This document shows positions 1 through 9,396 of a DNA stretch of 18,870 nucleotides, one piece after another. This stretch comes from Cylindrodendrum hubeiense (lineage: Eukaryota > Ascomycota > Sordariomycetes > Hypocreales > Nectriaceae), in NCBI GenBank assembly GCA_014621425.1, contig JAANBB010000630.1, positions 1 to 18,870 of the forward strand, in the 5' to 3' direction. The position numbers and the translations under genes are program-made. A model generated the notes under the pieces. That model was given only the letters and a program-made list of their open reading frames with translations, did not search any database and was not told where the DNA came from. Position 1 is the first letter of the stretch, and each line of letters begins with the position of its first letter.

Positions 1-239
1 GACTGTCGGGTCTGATAGGGTCGATCGGGCTCGATCCGCTGTGGAGGGATTCTTTGGAAATAGCTGCTGAAGGTCGGCACAGCCGGCTCTTCCATGGGCT
101 GTTCTGATCCCTTAGGATTGATGACCTTCCAGATCTTCCCTGAAATTGCTTTCGTCTTGAAGGTCCTGTCCCAGTCTGCCCAGTCTTGAAAGGTCCTGAG
201 ATAGTCCCTCTGTTCAGATACGGTATTTTTAGCTGACAT
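1..239 (-). CDS. Copia-type retrotransposon gag, N-terminal part (runs off left edge)
   Basis: The minus strand is open from an ATG at 239-237 to the window edge, giving 79 codons with no stop. The start, MSAKNTVSEQRDYL, is followed by DWADWDRTFK and IWKVINPKGSEQP, a pattern I associate with the N-terminus of fungal Ty1/copia gag proteins: an acidic/tryptophan-rich segment, then a 'W..I.P' motif and a Pro-rich linker. Gag would form the capsid of the virus-like particle. No RIP-type stops are present and base composition is normal, in sharp contrast with the sequence right of 520, so this copy looks young. A candidate LTR lies 117 bp upstream in the right orientation. The rest of the element is outside the window, so intactness cannot be judged. 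The family assignment comes from pattern recognition, not a search. Confidence 0.7.
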   Translation of the reverse strand, partial: MSAKNTVSEQRDYLRTFQDWADWDRTFKTKAISGKIWKVINPKGSEQPMEEPAVPTFSSYFQRIPPQRIEPDRPYQTRQ

Positions 240-356
240 TGCTGTCTTTGGAACAGATCGATGTTCGTATCGCGATAGCTGCACAGCTAGCTTCTCGAGC
301 AAATAAGACTCTTAATTGTTAGATCATGTACGGTACATTCAATCAAGTGGTCTTAG
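240..356 (-). other. Untranslated leader of the young copia element
   Basis: This stretch lies between the inner edge of the LTR and the gag ATG, where an LTR element carries its primer-binding site and leader. The minus strand just inside the LTR starts CTAAGACCACTTG. I cannot match that confidently to a tRNA end, so the priming tRNA stays unassigned. No other gene is seen here. Confidence 0.5.
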
Positions 357-520
357 TGTTCAATAGAGTGTGGATTCAAAGCTGATGATTGTATTGATCC
401 TTGAGAGCCTCGAGCCCCTCTTTTCCGTGAGGGGTTTTATCTCTCAATCTCACGCCCCTCTGACTAAGACTAGGATATCGATATATCAGGGAGTTGCAGG
501 AATCCGATAACAATCTAACA
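357..520 (-). repeat. 5' LTR of the young copia element (164 bp)
   Basis: The segment starts TGTTCAATAG and ends CAATCTAACA on the plus strand, so it has the TG...CA ends and short inverted termini (TGTT/AACA) of an LTR. Its length fits the short LTRs of fungal copia elements. It contains a 6-bp-stem hairpin, CCCCTC (415-420) paired with GAGGGG (429-434). Base composition changes abruptly right at 520/521, and the reading frame of the old copia RT begins just after it, which supports 520 as the outer edge. The expected 5-bp target duplication would be GAAAG (521-525). The partner copy and the second LTR lie outside the window, so this call rests on ends, position and orientation. Confidence 0.65.
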
Positions 521-1517
521 GAAAGTAAAAAGATTTCTTTATATAAAGAAAGCCCTATATAGTCTATGAGAATTATTCTTATTATAATAAAAGGAACTTA
601 AAGGTATATTAGAAGCTTTAGGCTTTATTATAATCCCTTATAAGTCTTATTATATAATTAAGACTAGGATTATTATCTTCTATTATATTAATAATATAAT
701 TCTCACTTTCTAGAAGAAATCCCTTAAAATAATAACCCAATTAATATAATAACTATAATTACAATATATTATAATAGGTAAACTTAAGCTATAATAATTT
801 CTAGAGATTATAGTTCTTTAAGACTATAATAAGAAACTAATATAACTATTATAATTTAAATATACCCTTAAAATCACTAACTTAATAACCATCTTAAATA
901 CTAGAAATAAAACTCATATACCTATAAAGACAAATAAGCTCTAAGTATTTCTTAACCAGATTATAATTATCTTAATCTGGATTTATTAATAAAAGATTAA
1001 CTCAATTCTCTATATTATAATTATTACAAGACCTAATATTACCTTTACTATCTCCCAGTTAGTAAAATTCACCCAGAACCCAGGTCCCAAATATTAAAAA
1101 ATAACTAATTAAATATTCCTATATCTTAAAGGAAATTATAGCCTAATCCTTTAACTTAATAGTGGAAATAACTTCAATATAACTAGTAATACCTCTTTTA
1201 CTAATAACTCTACTAATTATAAGAGCTTATAAGCCTATATTATAAAGTTATTTAGAGGGATCATTAAATAGAGGGTAAATAAGTAAATTATAATTATAAC
1301 CTTAATAACTAAAATAAAGCTCCTAACTCTATTATAAATAATAAAAGAAAGGATATTTCTTAACTAGCTATTTATAGAACTTGATCTTAACCTTAAAAAT
1401 ACCAGAGAAATATAAATTTAATATAATAATAAATAAACTATTAAACTTATAACCAAATAACTTAACTAGCTAAACACATACCTTTAATATATTAATATAT
1501 ATAATTACTAACTATAT
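521..1517 (+). pseudogene. RIP-degraded copia pol: reverse transcriptase and RNase H
   Basis: Plus-strand translation from about 543 reads KKALYSL, then FYYINNIILTF (the copia RT 'YVDD' block with both Asp codons GAT changed to AAT). Then come INSILYIIIITRPNIT and ISQLVKFTQNPGPKY (end of RT), IFLYLKG, and finally an RNase H with YNNKTIKLIT-like and NIYNY*L segments, corresponding to the 'CDN..TI.L' and 'DIHNHWL' blocks of fungal copia elements. Many TAA/TAG stops interrupt the frame where Gln or Trp is expected, the result of C-to-T and G-to-A change. The left end is cut by the young copia LTR at 520 and the right end by the gypsy element at about 1517. It is not functional. Confidence 0.85.
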
Positions 1518-1904
1518 TATATAATATTCTGGCTACTATATACTAATAAGGATATAGGATAAGCAGGAATATATTAGAATATGATCTAAGTAGACCAGGA
1601 TATGTACTGAGCAAAGGGGATCACAGGGTCTAATAATGTACAAACAGGAGTATTTATGTAATCAAGTCTGTTAATAGCTAAGGAGCTTAAGGCTCTTATC
1701 TAATATGCTAAATAAATATATATATACTAGGTCCATTATGATAGATCGTGAGGTGCGTGGGATTGTAGTGATCTATAGATCGTGATGATCTAGGATCATG
1801 GGCACGATCCTTAGTGGCATGCTCTATGTGTGATAGGCTAGAAAAAGTGGGTATGTTATAGTTCTGCCGGTTGTGACCGCCTGGTCTCAACCTGGGCCGT
1901 GACA
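1518..1904 (-). repeat. 3' LTR of the gypsy element (less mutated copy)
   Basis: Positions 1519-1686 align with 9005-9175. For example, both contain AGGGTCTAATAAT and TTAATAGCTAAG, and the differences are almost all C/T or G/A, with one small indel. A second strong match is at the right end: 1847-1904 against 9337-9396, ending GCCGTGACA here and GCTATAATA in the other copy. The middle (about 1690-1845) aligns only weakly. On the minus strand the repeat begins TGTCACGGCCC. The exact left end is uncertain by a few bases. Base composition here is clearly less AT-rich than in the other LTR. Confidence 0.85.
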
Positions 1905-1909
1905 CGATG

Positions 1910-1920
1910 TCTCCCCTCCG
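1910..1920 (-). other. Polypurine tract next to the 3' LTR
   Basis: On the minus strand CGGAGGGGAGA lies five bases before the TGTCACGG start of the 3' LTR, where a plus-strand-priming polypurine tract belongs. This independently fixes the element's orientation as minus strand. Confidence 0.65.
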
Positions 1921-2112
1921 TTGGTTCTTGTCCTCAAGACTGTATAAAGAGGCCAAGCCCCTGTATTTATTTGGTGAGTGGTTTCCTTCTGTATCCTTCC
2001 TAGCCATGATGCTGACGAGATGTCCGGTCGCGTAGAAAAATAGTATTCTCGCAAAATCTAGGAAAAATTGTCTCTTGTAGTGAATATTGAGTTTGATGGT
2101 TCCGCCGCCGAA

Positions 2113-2694
2113 ATGCCATGCACTTATTGTTTTTGTAATAAAAAGTCATGCGTAATGTCCGATGAATCTGCTCGTTGTAGTGAGTGTGTTCATCGTGGAC
2201 GAAGTTGTGATGGGGTACGCATGGCTTCTTCCTGTAAGGGTGTGCTTTTTATTTCTTGGTTTCTTGAGCTAATCTTATATTTAGTAAATAAATTACTTTC
2301 TTAAGAGAAGAAGCTCATCGCTGATAAGGAGAATGCCAGTGATGCCCTTCTAGAGATTCACGATCGAATGGTAAAGTTGTAAGCTGAGATGGCTGCAACT
2401 GCCGGGAGGCTATCACGAATCTGGAAAATCCAAAGCAAGATATCCACTAGGCATAGCAAGGCTATGCGCCGTGGTTTGCAAGGACTCGAGGAAGAAGATG
2501 AGTTACTTGGGGTGTTGGATTCTCATGAGCAGTGGGTGATCAGGAATATTCAGTCCGCTGGTGTTCCCAATGAATTTAATTAGTCTGCTCTGGGTTTGGG
2601 GGATGAGTTGGCTAATGCAAGCTCTTTGGTTGACCCTTTGCTTCTTGCCTCTGGTGTTGGTGAAAGTTCTTCAGGAGGTATTGTATATAGGTGA
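2113..2694 (+). pseudogene. Antisense spliced gene inside the gypsy element: Zn2Cys6-like protein with coiled-coil region
   Basis: The chosen start is the ATG at 2113 (MPCTYC). Exon 1 is 2113-2233. A 51-nt intron, 2234-2284, has donor GTAAGG, a branch-like GCTAAT and acceptor TTTAG. Exon 2 runs from 2285 to a TGA at 2692-2694, giving 176 codons. Residues 3-32 contain C-x2-C-x6-C-x8-C-x2-C-x6-C, which fits the fungal Zn(II)2Cys6 spacing, then RGRSCDG. The following residues are rich in Lys, Glu and Leu (KKLIADKENA, ALLEIHDRMVKL, RRGLQGLEEEDELL), suggesting a coiled coil. Three in-frame stops, TAA 2302, TAA 2380 and TAG 2581, each differ from a Gln codon by one C-to-T change. I have seen similar short Cys-cluster/coiled-coil hypothetical proteins repeated in Eurotiales genomes. 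The biochemical role is unknown. It lies antisense between the end of pol and the 3' LTR and overlaps the pol tail. Confidence 0.75.
2234..2284 (+). other. Spliceosomal intron of the antisense gene (51 nt)
   Basis: GTAAGG at 2234 and TTTAG at 2280-2284 delimit the intron, with GAGCTAATC about 15 nt before the acceptor. Removing it joins MASS to LNKLLS in one frame with the downstream Lys/Glu-rich region. Without removal a hydrophobic stretch not expected in this protein is inserted. Retrotransposon genomic RNA is not normally spliced on its own strand; here the intron is on the opposite strand, so it would survive reverse transcription. Confidence 0.7.
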
Positions 2695-2800
2695 GGTTTT
2701 TGGGTGGTTCCCATGTATTTTCACTATCTGGGTAGTTTTTCTATTTTATAAGGTATTCTGTTTTTCTGTTAACAGTTCTTATCTCGCGGATTTCCTCAAC
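2660..2800 (-). pseudogene. Chromodomain at the end of gypsy pol
   Basis: The minus strand reads VEEIREIRTVNRKTEYLIK, a TAG replacing Trp, then KNYPDSENTWEPPKNL and LLKNFH. This is the classical chromodomain pattern 'VEEI...YLVKW.GYP..E.TWEP..NL...LL..F', which in chromoviruses directs integration to methylated-histone heterochromatin. It follows the integrase C-terminal 'LYPVFYILLLE' block directly. It overlaps the 3' end of the antisense gene for 35 bp (2660-2694). Confidence 0.9.
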
Positions 2801-2939
2801 TTCATGTTCTTCCAGGCTATTAACTTTAATCTCAGGTTTATTACCAAACTTAGTATAAATCGTGTCTTTAGCTATCTCAAGTAATAAGATATAAAAAACC
2901 GGATAGAGTCTAACTTTTAGTAATAGATCCAATTTATAG

Positions 2940-3905
2940 TTATTTTCTGATATTTTTTATAGAATTTTATAGGGTCTGATATATTTGTAGTCTAGTTTTT
3001 TATTCGTTTATATTATTATGATATTTTTTATGGCGAGGTAAACTATATCTCCCTCCGAAAAGGATAGTCCCTTTATCTATTTTGGATTATAGTATTTTTT
3101 TATCTAGGATCTGACAAATTTGAGCTCTGTTTTTATTTCTTAGTATAGATCCTTAAGTTGTTCTGATATGAGGATCACTTTAGGGTTAACTAAACCAGGT
3201 TAGCTTACTTTATAGGCTTCGGTGTTGAATCTAAAATTAGTGAATATTAGGGTAAGTTTTATGTTTTTATTCTTAGCTATGTTATAGTTTAGTTATATGG
3301 TCAGGAGCTTTTTAACCTAGTTATCTTATTTATAATTAATATAATAATAAAGATATTATTCTAGTATTTAGTTTATTTATTCTGTTTAGTTATTTACTTA
3401 GGATCTTTAAGTAATAGTAAGTTAGTAATTTAATCCTATATATAATATTAAGGCTTGCTAGAATTTGGATATGAATAGGAGTCCTCTATTAGAGAGTATT
3501 TCTAAAGGTAATCTATAGATATTAATAATATTCTGTAGGAATATATAGGTAAATTATTCAGTATCTATTAATTTCTAATAAGGTATAAAATAGGAAAATT
3601 TCATGAATCTATTAATAATAACTAGAATATTATTATAGAAGATATCTATAATTAGGTCTTTAAATAGGGGTAATTTAGTAATAAAGTTTATTATAATAGA
3701 ATCCTAGGGTCATTTAGTAACTAGGAGAGATTATAATTCTCTATATAGTTTATATTATTTTATAATAGACTTATAGTATAAGTTATACTAACTAATAATA
3801 TCCTATACTATCTTCTTTATTTTAGGAAATTAGTATATTAATTTAACTCTATTAAGGGTTTTATTAATCCCTTAGTATTTATATAGGGAATATTTATGAA
3901 CTTCC
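2940..3905 (-). pseudogene. Gypsy integrase
   Basis: The order on the minus strand is as follows. A zinc-binding region has VHK near 3900, with the second His and both Cys codons changed to Tyr, followed by GINKTLNRVKLIY and FPKIKKIV. The core reads NFITKLPLFKD, corresponding to 'MDFITKLP' with the catalytic Asp changed to Asn, then LVIINRFMKFSYFIPY, RLPLEILSNRG ('LSDRG' with Asp to Asn), and TE*IN*ILE*YL (the catalytic Glu region 'GQTER.NQ.LEQYL'). The C-terminal part is KKYYNPK, GDIVYLA, KLDYKYIRPYKIL and VRLYPVFYILLLE. All elements are collinear and in one frame. Two catalytic Asp are lost. Confidence 0.9.
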
Positions 3906-4519
3906 TATATTAAGTTAAGGTATAGATCTTCTAGTATTTAGAGTTTCTTACTCTTATCTTTTAGTAATAGCTTATTATTAAACTTCTAGATTTATTAATA
4001 TAATAGATTATTAGGTTTAACTTAAAATATTATACTAATAGTTCTACTTAATATATATTTATTATAATATTAAATAGAGTATTTAATAGTATTATTAAGA
4101 TTATATATATTATATATTTCTATAATCTTATTATATAGGGTCTTAATATTACTATTATATAGTCTATCTTTATAGATATCTTCTACTATCTTATATTCTA
4201 ATCTTTCTAGAATAATAATATATCTATTCTAATATCTAACTTTTCCTATTCTTCTTTAATATTAATCTATAAAATCTATTATAGGATCTATCCCTCAAAT
4301 CCACTAAAGGTATTTAGGTTTTAGTCTTGTCTTTTATATAATAGTAATATATTATTATTCTAGGTATCCTTCTATATTAAAGTTTAGGATCTAGTTATTA
4401 GTTTAGATCTTATCTTTATTAAAGTTAGGTTATTAGCTAATAGTATTTATATAGTTATTCTCTATACTTTTAATATGGATAATAATATAGTTAAACTTAA
4501 ATAGGTATTTAGTATATCT

Positions 4520-4880
4520 GAGCTATTATCTATTAAGTTATTAGATAGTAATAAAGTATGAGATATTCTTATAATTAGTAAAGATCTTAACTTTATATTT
4601 ACTTTTAAGGAGATAATATCTAAATTCCTTAAATATATTAATTATTATAAGGAATTCTTTATTATAGATAGGGTAATTAAGTTTAGTATTATAGTATTTA
4701 TATAAGAAGAAGGTAATGGGATATAGTACTCTTATATTATCTCTTTATCTAATCTAAGTATCTTAAATGAAATCTGAGGAATTGGTTTTAAGCTTAACTT
4801 ATCTATCTAAATTAAATATAACTAGAACTAGTTTACTTAGGATTATTTTCTTAATTATATTAAATGNTCTTTTCTGTGAT
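4520..4880 (-). pseudogene. Gypsy RNase H
   Basis: The minus strand reads SKLVLVIFNLDR, then LKTNSSDF (family 'LETDASDFA', catalytic Asp changed to Asn), LYPITFFLYKYYNTKLNYPI, YNKEFLIIINIFKEFRYYL, and KVKIFTNYKNISYF ('VYTDHKNLSYF', Asp to Asn). It lies between RT and integrase as in other gypsy elements. It is inactivated by stops and active-site changes. Confidence 0.88.
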
Positions 4881-7269
4881 AATANNCTANTNAAATATGT
4901 TCTCCTTTTTTCGTGAATTATATTAATAATATAGTATATTTATTAAAGTTTTTAAGGAATTGTTAATAATAATTTANAAATCCTAGGAATAATTNAATAT
5001 NNTTTANGTATTTTAATTATAANTATTNANTAATTANTATAATTTTCTTAAGATNTATCTTAATCTANTTATANGAGATTATATATNCTAGAAATTTAAC
5101 TTNTTAAGTGTNNAAATTACTCTTATTTAGTTTAACTAAGANTTTNNTATCTTATAGTACTTTTANTATTATATANATATATATTATATATTCTTCTAGG
5201 ATATCTAAGAAGATAAGAATATTATCNANATANTATATAATAAAGATATCTANGTATTCTTATAATATATTATTAATTATTTNTTAGAATATTANNAGNN
5301 TATTANTAAGANTAAANAGTATTATAAGNTATTTAAANAGTCTAAANTTTATNCTAAATNTNNTTTTCTATTTATANTCTTNNTTNATTTGGATAAGGTT
5401 ATATATACCTTTTANATTAAGGNTTATAAAGATCTTCTTATTATAGAGATAATCCTTAANTTCTNTAATAAGTNAGAGTGNTATTTAGTCTTTTAGNNTA
5501 ATATTATTTAACTATNTATAATCTATAATTANNTANANCTTANTATTTTTCTTTAGAATAAATATAANTNGNTAATTANTAGAGGATTTAGATATTTATA
5601 TAAATCCCTTNTTAAGTATATCTTTNATATACTCTTTAAGTATATTAAGTTATNTAATTATNAGNTTAAATATANGGTAGAATATANGNNTNATTCTATC
5701 TTTTANTTTAATTTTATNATCNTATTAANTNAATTCTNNTAGTCTNGTCTNNAGTTCTTCNTTAAAGAGNGCTTTATANATTTAGTATTATANTAGTATA
5801 TTNTTTAAGTGTTNTTCTTTAGGTATTTTCTTTATTTNTTTNAGATCTTTATTTAANTNTATAAATTNTTATTAAACTTNNCTNATAANTTATTAGAGTT
5901 ATTATTTCTGCTCTTTATNGTATTTATNTTNTNTTCTCTTAGGGGATATAGAGAGAGNTTTCTTNTNCNNTATTTTATAANCTTTATTATTATTAGATAA
6001 GNTTTNAGATNTCTCTTCTTCTAAGTTATATCTATTAATANTAGAGANTATATTATTAAAATTAATTTATATTTNGCTAGTNNTCTAGTTAATATNNAGN
6101 TTATATTTCTNAANNTATANGTANNTAAGGATAAGATANTANTATNAAATNANTANAATATTAAGNGAGATTNCTTNNTTTTTTCNNTTAATAAAAACCT
6201 TTANNTATANAACTATCTANCTAATCTATCTATTATTATACTAAAAGAANCCTCCTTNNAGGTTCTATANTAAATATAGTTTNTCNTTATCCTTCTATAA
6301 TANCTCAAGTATATTAATTACTTNANGATTAATATANTTACCTTCNANTCTANTATNTACTATTATAGTNAGTTCTACTCCCTGAACTTATATTANTATT
6401 TCTAGGGTCNTTCTTTTCCCTNNTCTTTATATTATANCTAGAGTCTTTTCCGGGGGTGGTTCTNCNTNCTTNNTTATTATATATACNTATNACTCTCCTA
6501 TAGNTANTNGTNATTATTTCCCTAATTNNAGNTTAATCTTTATCNTGAGTTTAATAATAATAGTTTTCCTNTNCTCNAGNCTTNNTATCCTNNNGAGTTC
6601 TATTAATCTAGNTTAGTTTTNNAGGCTTAGTTNAACTTATTAGTANCTTTCTTATTCTTNAAGTTNAANTTATATTAAATTATATANTTAATATGNGAGA
6701 ATTCTATNTAGNTTTCTATAATANNAGTTTTATAGTNTTNATTATTATATAGGTAGNCTTTATCTNATTTATATAGNGTNTTTTTAATATTATATTTATA
6801 TTATTTCCTAATCTTANCTTATTNNTNAACTTAATATTTAAGTATAATATAATTATATANTAATANTTTAGGTTNTATATATATAANGGGAAATATTTCT
6901 CNCTTATCTTCTANNNTAANNANACTAATATNACTAAATNACTTANTANTATANTNNTANTTTAATTNCNTATAGAGATAAGNTTANGTNATAGGTNCTN
7001 GTTAAANTNATANTAGGTAATATTTATTNAATATTTTTTCNTTNTTNTGTNTTTTATATATNTATATTATATAGCTAGNCTAAGAGATTNANTTATAATN
7101 ANTATAATCTNNTAATACTTANNGNTTNTTAAGNTAATATAATAANGNTNATATATTAANTNGNTTTTANCNTTCTTTTATATTATAGNTATANATNTAN
7201 ANAGGNTTATTATTATNTAGNTTTTATTATTNNTTTATNAGGTNCTTNTATATTTNNANACTATTTTCN
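4867..7269. other. Stretch with scattered single-base N calls
   Basis: N occurs as isolated single bases or short groups throughout this interval and nowhere else in the window, in phase with readable sequence, so it is not a scaffold gap. It covers the RT and the part of the element that should hold the protease and the end of gag. In the RT, N falls mostly at codon positions where either member of a C/T or G/A pair keeps sense. Because of it I could not resolve the region between about 5.5 and 7.3 kb. Confidence 0.9.
5190..5480 (-). pseudogene. Gypsy reverse transcriptase catalytic region
   Basis: Despite scattered N calls the minus strand reads LKGIYNLIQI ('DLRGAYNLIRI') and TAFRIKFRLFKYLIMLF with the first residue partly N ('TAFRTRFGLFEYLVMPFG'). 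It continues LTNALATF then stop ('LTNAPATFQ'), EYLDIFII and, shifted by one base, DNILIFLDILEE. The last block is the 'YLDDILIFS.TLEEH' active site with one Asp codon GAT now AAT. The one-base frame change falls in a stretch of N calls and may be a sequencing artefact. Confidence 0.88.
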
Positions 7270-7899
7270 TATTATCTTATTCTATTTTTATTATAGGTCT
7301 AGTATCTGTTATTCTCTGAGTCTAAATATGTAATCGGACTAGTTATAATAGTATTGTTTAACTTAAGATACTTGTTAGTTAGTGTGATAATATTATTATT
7401 AGAGATAGGGAGGTTAATTTTATGTGCTTACTTAGTCTTTTCTCCAGGTTATAGGTATAGTATTCCTTCTATTTAGGTATAGAAGTTTTAGTGGATTTGG
7501 TTATTAATCTCTTATTATTTAGTGATTTTAGTATTAAGCTCTTTATTAGTGGGTAGTGGAGTTTTAAAGTTAGACTGTTTATCTAGGATATTAATCTTGG
7601 GTTTTCTATCTTAGGGACTTCTATCTTTTCTAACTATTATAATTATTTATTCTCTTTTATTAGTAGGGGGTACTTACTTATCTATAGGAATTAGAGTCTA
7701 TTTAGGATTTTTCTTCCTGTTCCTGGTTATTGTTATAATTATTCTAATAGCTATCTAGGGTTTATTATCCTTGATTATAGTGTTAATATATCTACTATTA
7801 GGGATAGGTTTGAATTTCTAATTAGTATTAGTATAGGTACACTTGTTTTTAAAGTGTCTAAACTTCCTATAATTATAATATTAGACTTTAGAATAGTCC

Positions 7900-8730
7900 T
7901 TTTATATTATATTTATCTCTATAAGTTCTGAGTCCATTCTATAGGAGGTGTTTGTTTATTATTTCTTATCCTAATTAGCTTTCTTACCTTTCTAATTATT
8001 ATTAAATATAGTACTTTCTTTATTAGACTTTTTTTCTTATTATCTTTTAAACTGTTAATTATTAAATTTTATTATAAATTAGATAATTATATTAAATATA
8101 TTTAGCTTTTAGCTAATTATTATATTCTTAATTTCTAACTTAAATCCTACATAAAATATTAAGATAAAGACTTATTTTTCCTATTCTTTAAAATAGGCTA
8201 TATTATTCTAGAAATTAGTAGTATAGTTTAATATTAAGTCTTTTTACTTGAGTTTTCTAAGTCTTTTTTCTATAGCTTTCTTTTTATTAGTTAGGCTAAA
8301 TACTCCTCTAAGTTCTCTTTTAAATATTATATAGGAGTTATAGATTATCTTAATTTTAGTTTTATATTTATTATAGGGGTTATTAAGGAAATCTCTTATA
8401 AATAGTTTAAACTAGATAAGGGCTTTATCTTTTAGGAATCCTATAATATATCTAATCTTATCTTTATCCTTAAAGAACTAGATAAGATAGTAGCTTTAGA
8501 ATATTCTGAATTATATAAAGAAGTTTTATAACTTTATTATAGAACTATTATAATTATCTAGTTTGTAAGATCTAAGGATTTCTCCTATATCTTTTCCGCG
8601 AATAGTAAGAGAGTTAAGTTAGATAATATAATTCTAATAAAGATCTTTCTATTTAATTAAGTCTTTATAAAATATTATATTTTACTTAGTAAATAAGATA
8701 ACTTAATCAGTTAGTATCTTTAGCTTCTTA
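7900..8730 (-). pseudogene. Gypsy gag remnant
   Basis: The minus strand reads NFFI then FRIF and SYYLI, then FFKDKDKIRYIIGFLKDKAL, FKLFIRDFLNN, FKRELRGVFSLTNKKKA and YTTNFQ-like text followed by AYFKE. This is the retrotransposon gag pattern 'K...FF.QFR.Y......F....KI.YA..FLKG.A..WFEP...D....' with a Trp-to-stop change at the expected place. A C-terminal zinc knuckle and the protease should lie between about 7.3 and 7.9 kb or in the N-rich part; I did not find them convincingly. The true start codon is not determined. Confidence 0.8.
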
Positions 8731-9003
8731 ATCCTAGTATTCTTATTATATTTGATTATTATAAGTAATTCACTAATTTTATTAAAGAGTTATTTATTCT
8801 ACCTCTTAATATATTCGAGTTTCTCTTATAAAACTTTATTATTATTAGGGTCTAATATATTATTATTATCCTCTATAAAGAGCTAAGTGATAAGTTACTT
8901 ATCTATAATGGGAATATCCTTAAAAGTACTAGAAATTATTGTTTTAATTTATTTAAAATATTACTCAGGTTAATATAATAATATACTAAATAAGAGTTAT
9001 TAA

Positions 9004-9396
9004 TATATAATATTCTAGCTATTATATAACTAGTAAGGGTATAGGATAGATAAGAATATATTAGGATATAATCTAAGTAAACTAGAATATATACTAAGTA
9101 AAGGGGATTACAGGGTCTAATAATATATAAATAGGAGTATTTATATAATTAAGTCTATTAATAGCTAAGAAATATATCTATTTAAAGTGAAATAGTTTAT
9201 ATATATAACTAGTAAAGTAATTAAATAACAAAATACTATAATCCATAGAATAATACACTCCTAGAATACTATCAGTCCTTAATATATTATTCCTTATATA
9301 ATTAGTCTAGTATATCTAACCTATAATAATAAAAGAAAAAGTGAGTTATAAATTATTACTAGTAGTGACTACCTAGTCACTATATAAGCTATAATA
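9004..9396 (-). repeat. 5' LTR of the gypsy element (heavily mutated copy)
   Basis: This is the direct-repeat partner of 1518-1904 in the same orientation. The outer end GCTATAATA matches GCCGTGACA of the other copy through five transitions, and AGTGACTACCTAGTC matches TGTGACCGCCTGGTC. It is 393 bp against 387 bp for the partner. Nearly every C or G of a CpA or TpG in the partner is T or A here, showing much stronger RIP on this side. Confidence 0.82.

Larger units (their letters stand above)
2540..5500 (-). pseudogene. Gypsy pol remnant: RT, RNase H, integrase, chromodomain
   Basis: One minus-strand reading frame can be followed, with RIP stops, from the RT (about 5480) through RNase H and integrase to the chromodomain and a final TGA near 2542. 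It would have made the polyprotein that copies the RNA, degrades the RNA template and integrates the DNA. Domains are given as separate entries. Apart from one apparent slip within an N-containing stretch next to the RT active site, I saw no frameshift in the parts I translated. The typical damage is Gln or Trp to stop, Asp to Asn, Gly to Arg and His or Cys to Tyr, all single transitions. The Asp-to-Asn changes at catalytic sites alone would abolish activity. Confidence 0.88.
1518..9396 (-). mobile_element. Ty3/gypsy chromovirus, complete but RIP-inactivated (about 7.9 kb)
   Basis: Two related direct repeats (1518-1904 and 9004-9396) flank an internal region. On the minus strand it carries gag, RT, RNase H, integrase and chromodomain in that order, the arrangement of a chromovirus. 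The LTR begins TGTCACGGCCC on the minus strand (left copy, from 1904) and a purine-rich tract lies next to it at 1910-1920. The coding frame has dozens of stops but still reads in long collinear stretches, so loss of function came mainly from point transitions. The element sits inside the RNase H domain of an older copia. A target-site duplication is not clear: the bases next to the ends (CTATA or TATAT on the left, TTAAG on the right) do not match, perhaps through mutation or because my boundaries are off by a base or two. Confidence 0.9.

Noticed and set aside
1708..2007. 99-codon minus-strand open frame across the 3' LTR
   Set aside because: It spans the polypurine tract and LTR, has no domain pattern, and is open mainly because this part escaped RIP.
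2068..2112. Upstream extension of the antisense gene to a TTG at 2068
   Set aside because: There is no ATG in this extension; the ATG at 2113 directly precedes the Cys cluster, as in similar proteins.
2561..2884. 107-codon plus-strand hydrophobic frame
   Set aside because: It is the opposite strand of the chromodomain and integrase tail in a T-rich stretch; its hydrophobicity reflects base composition.
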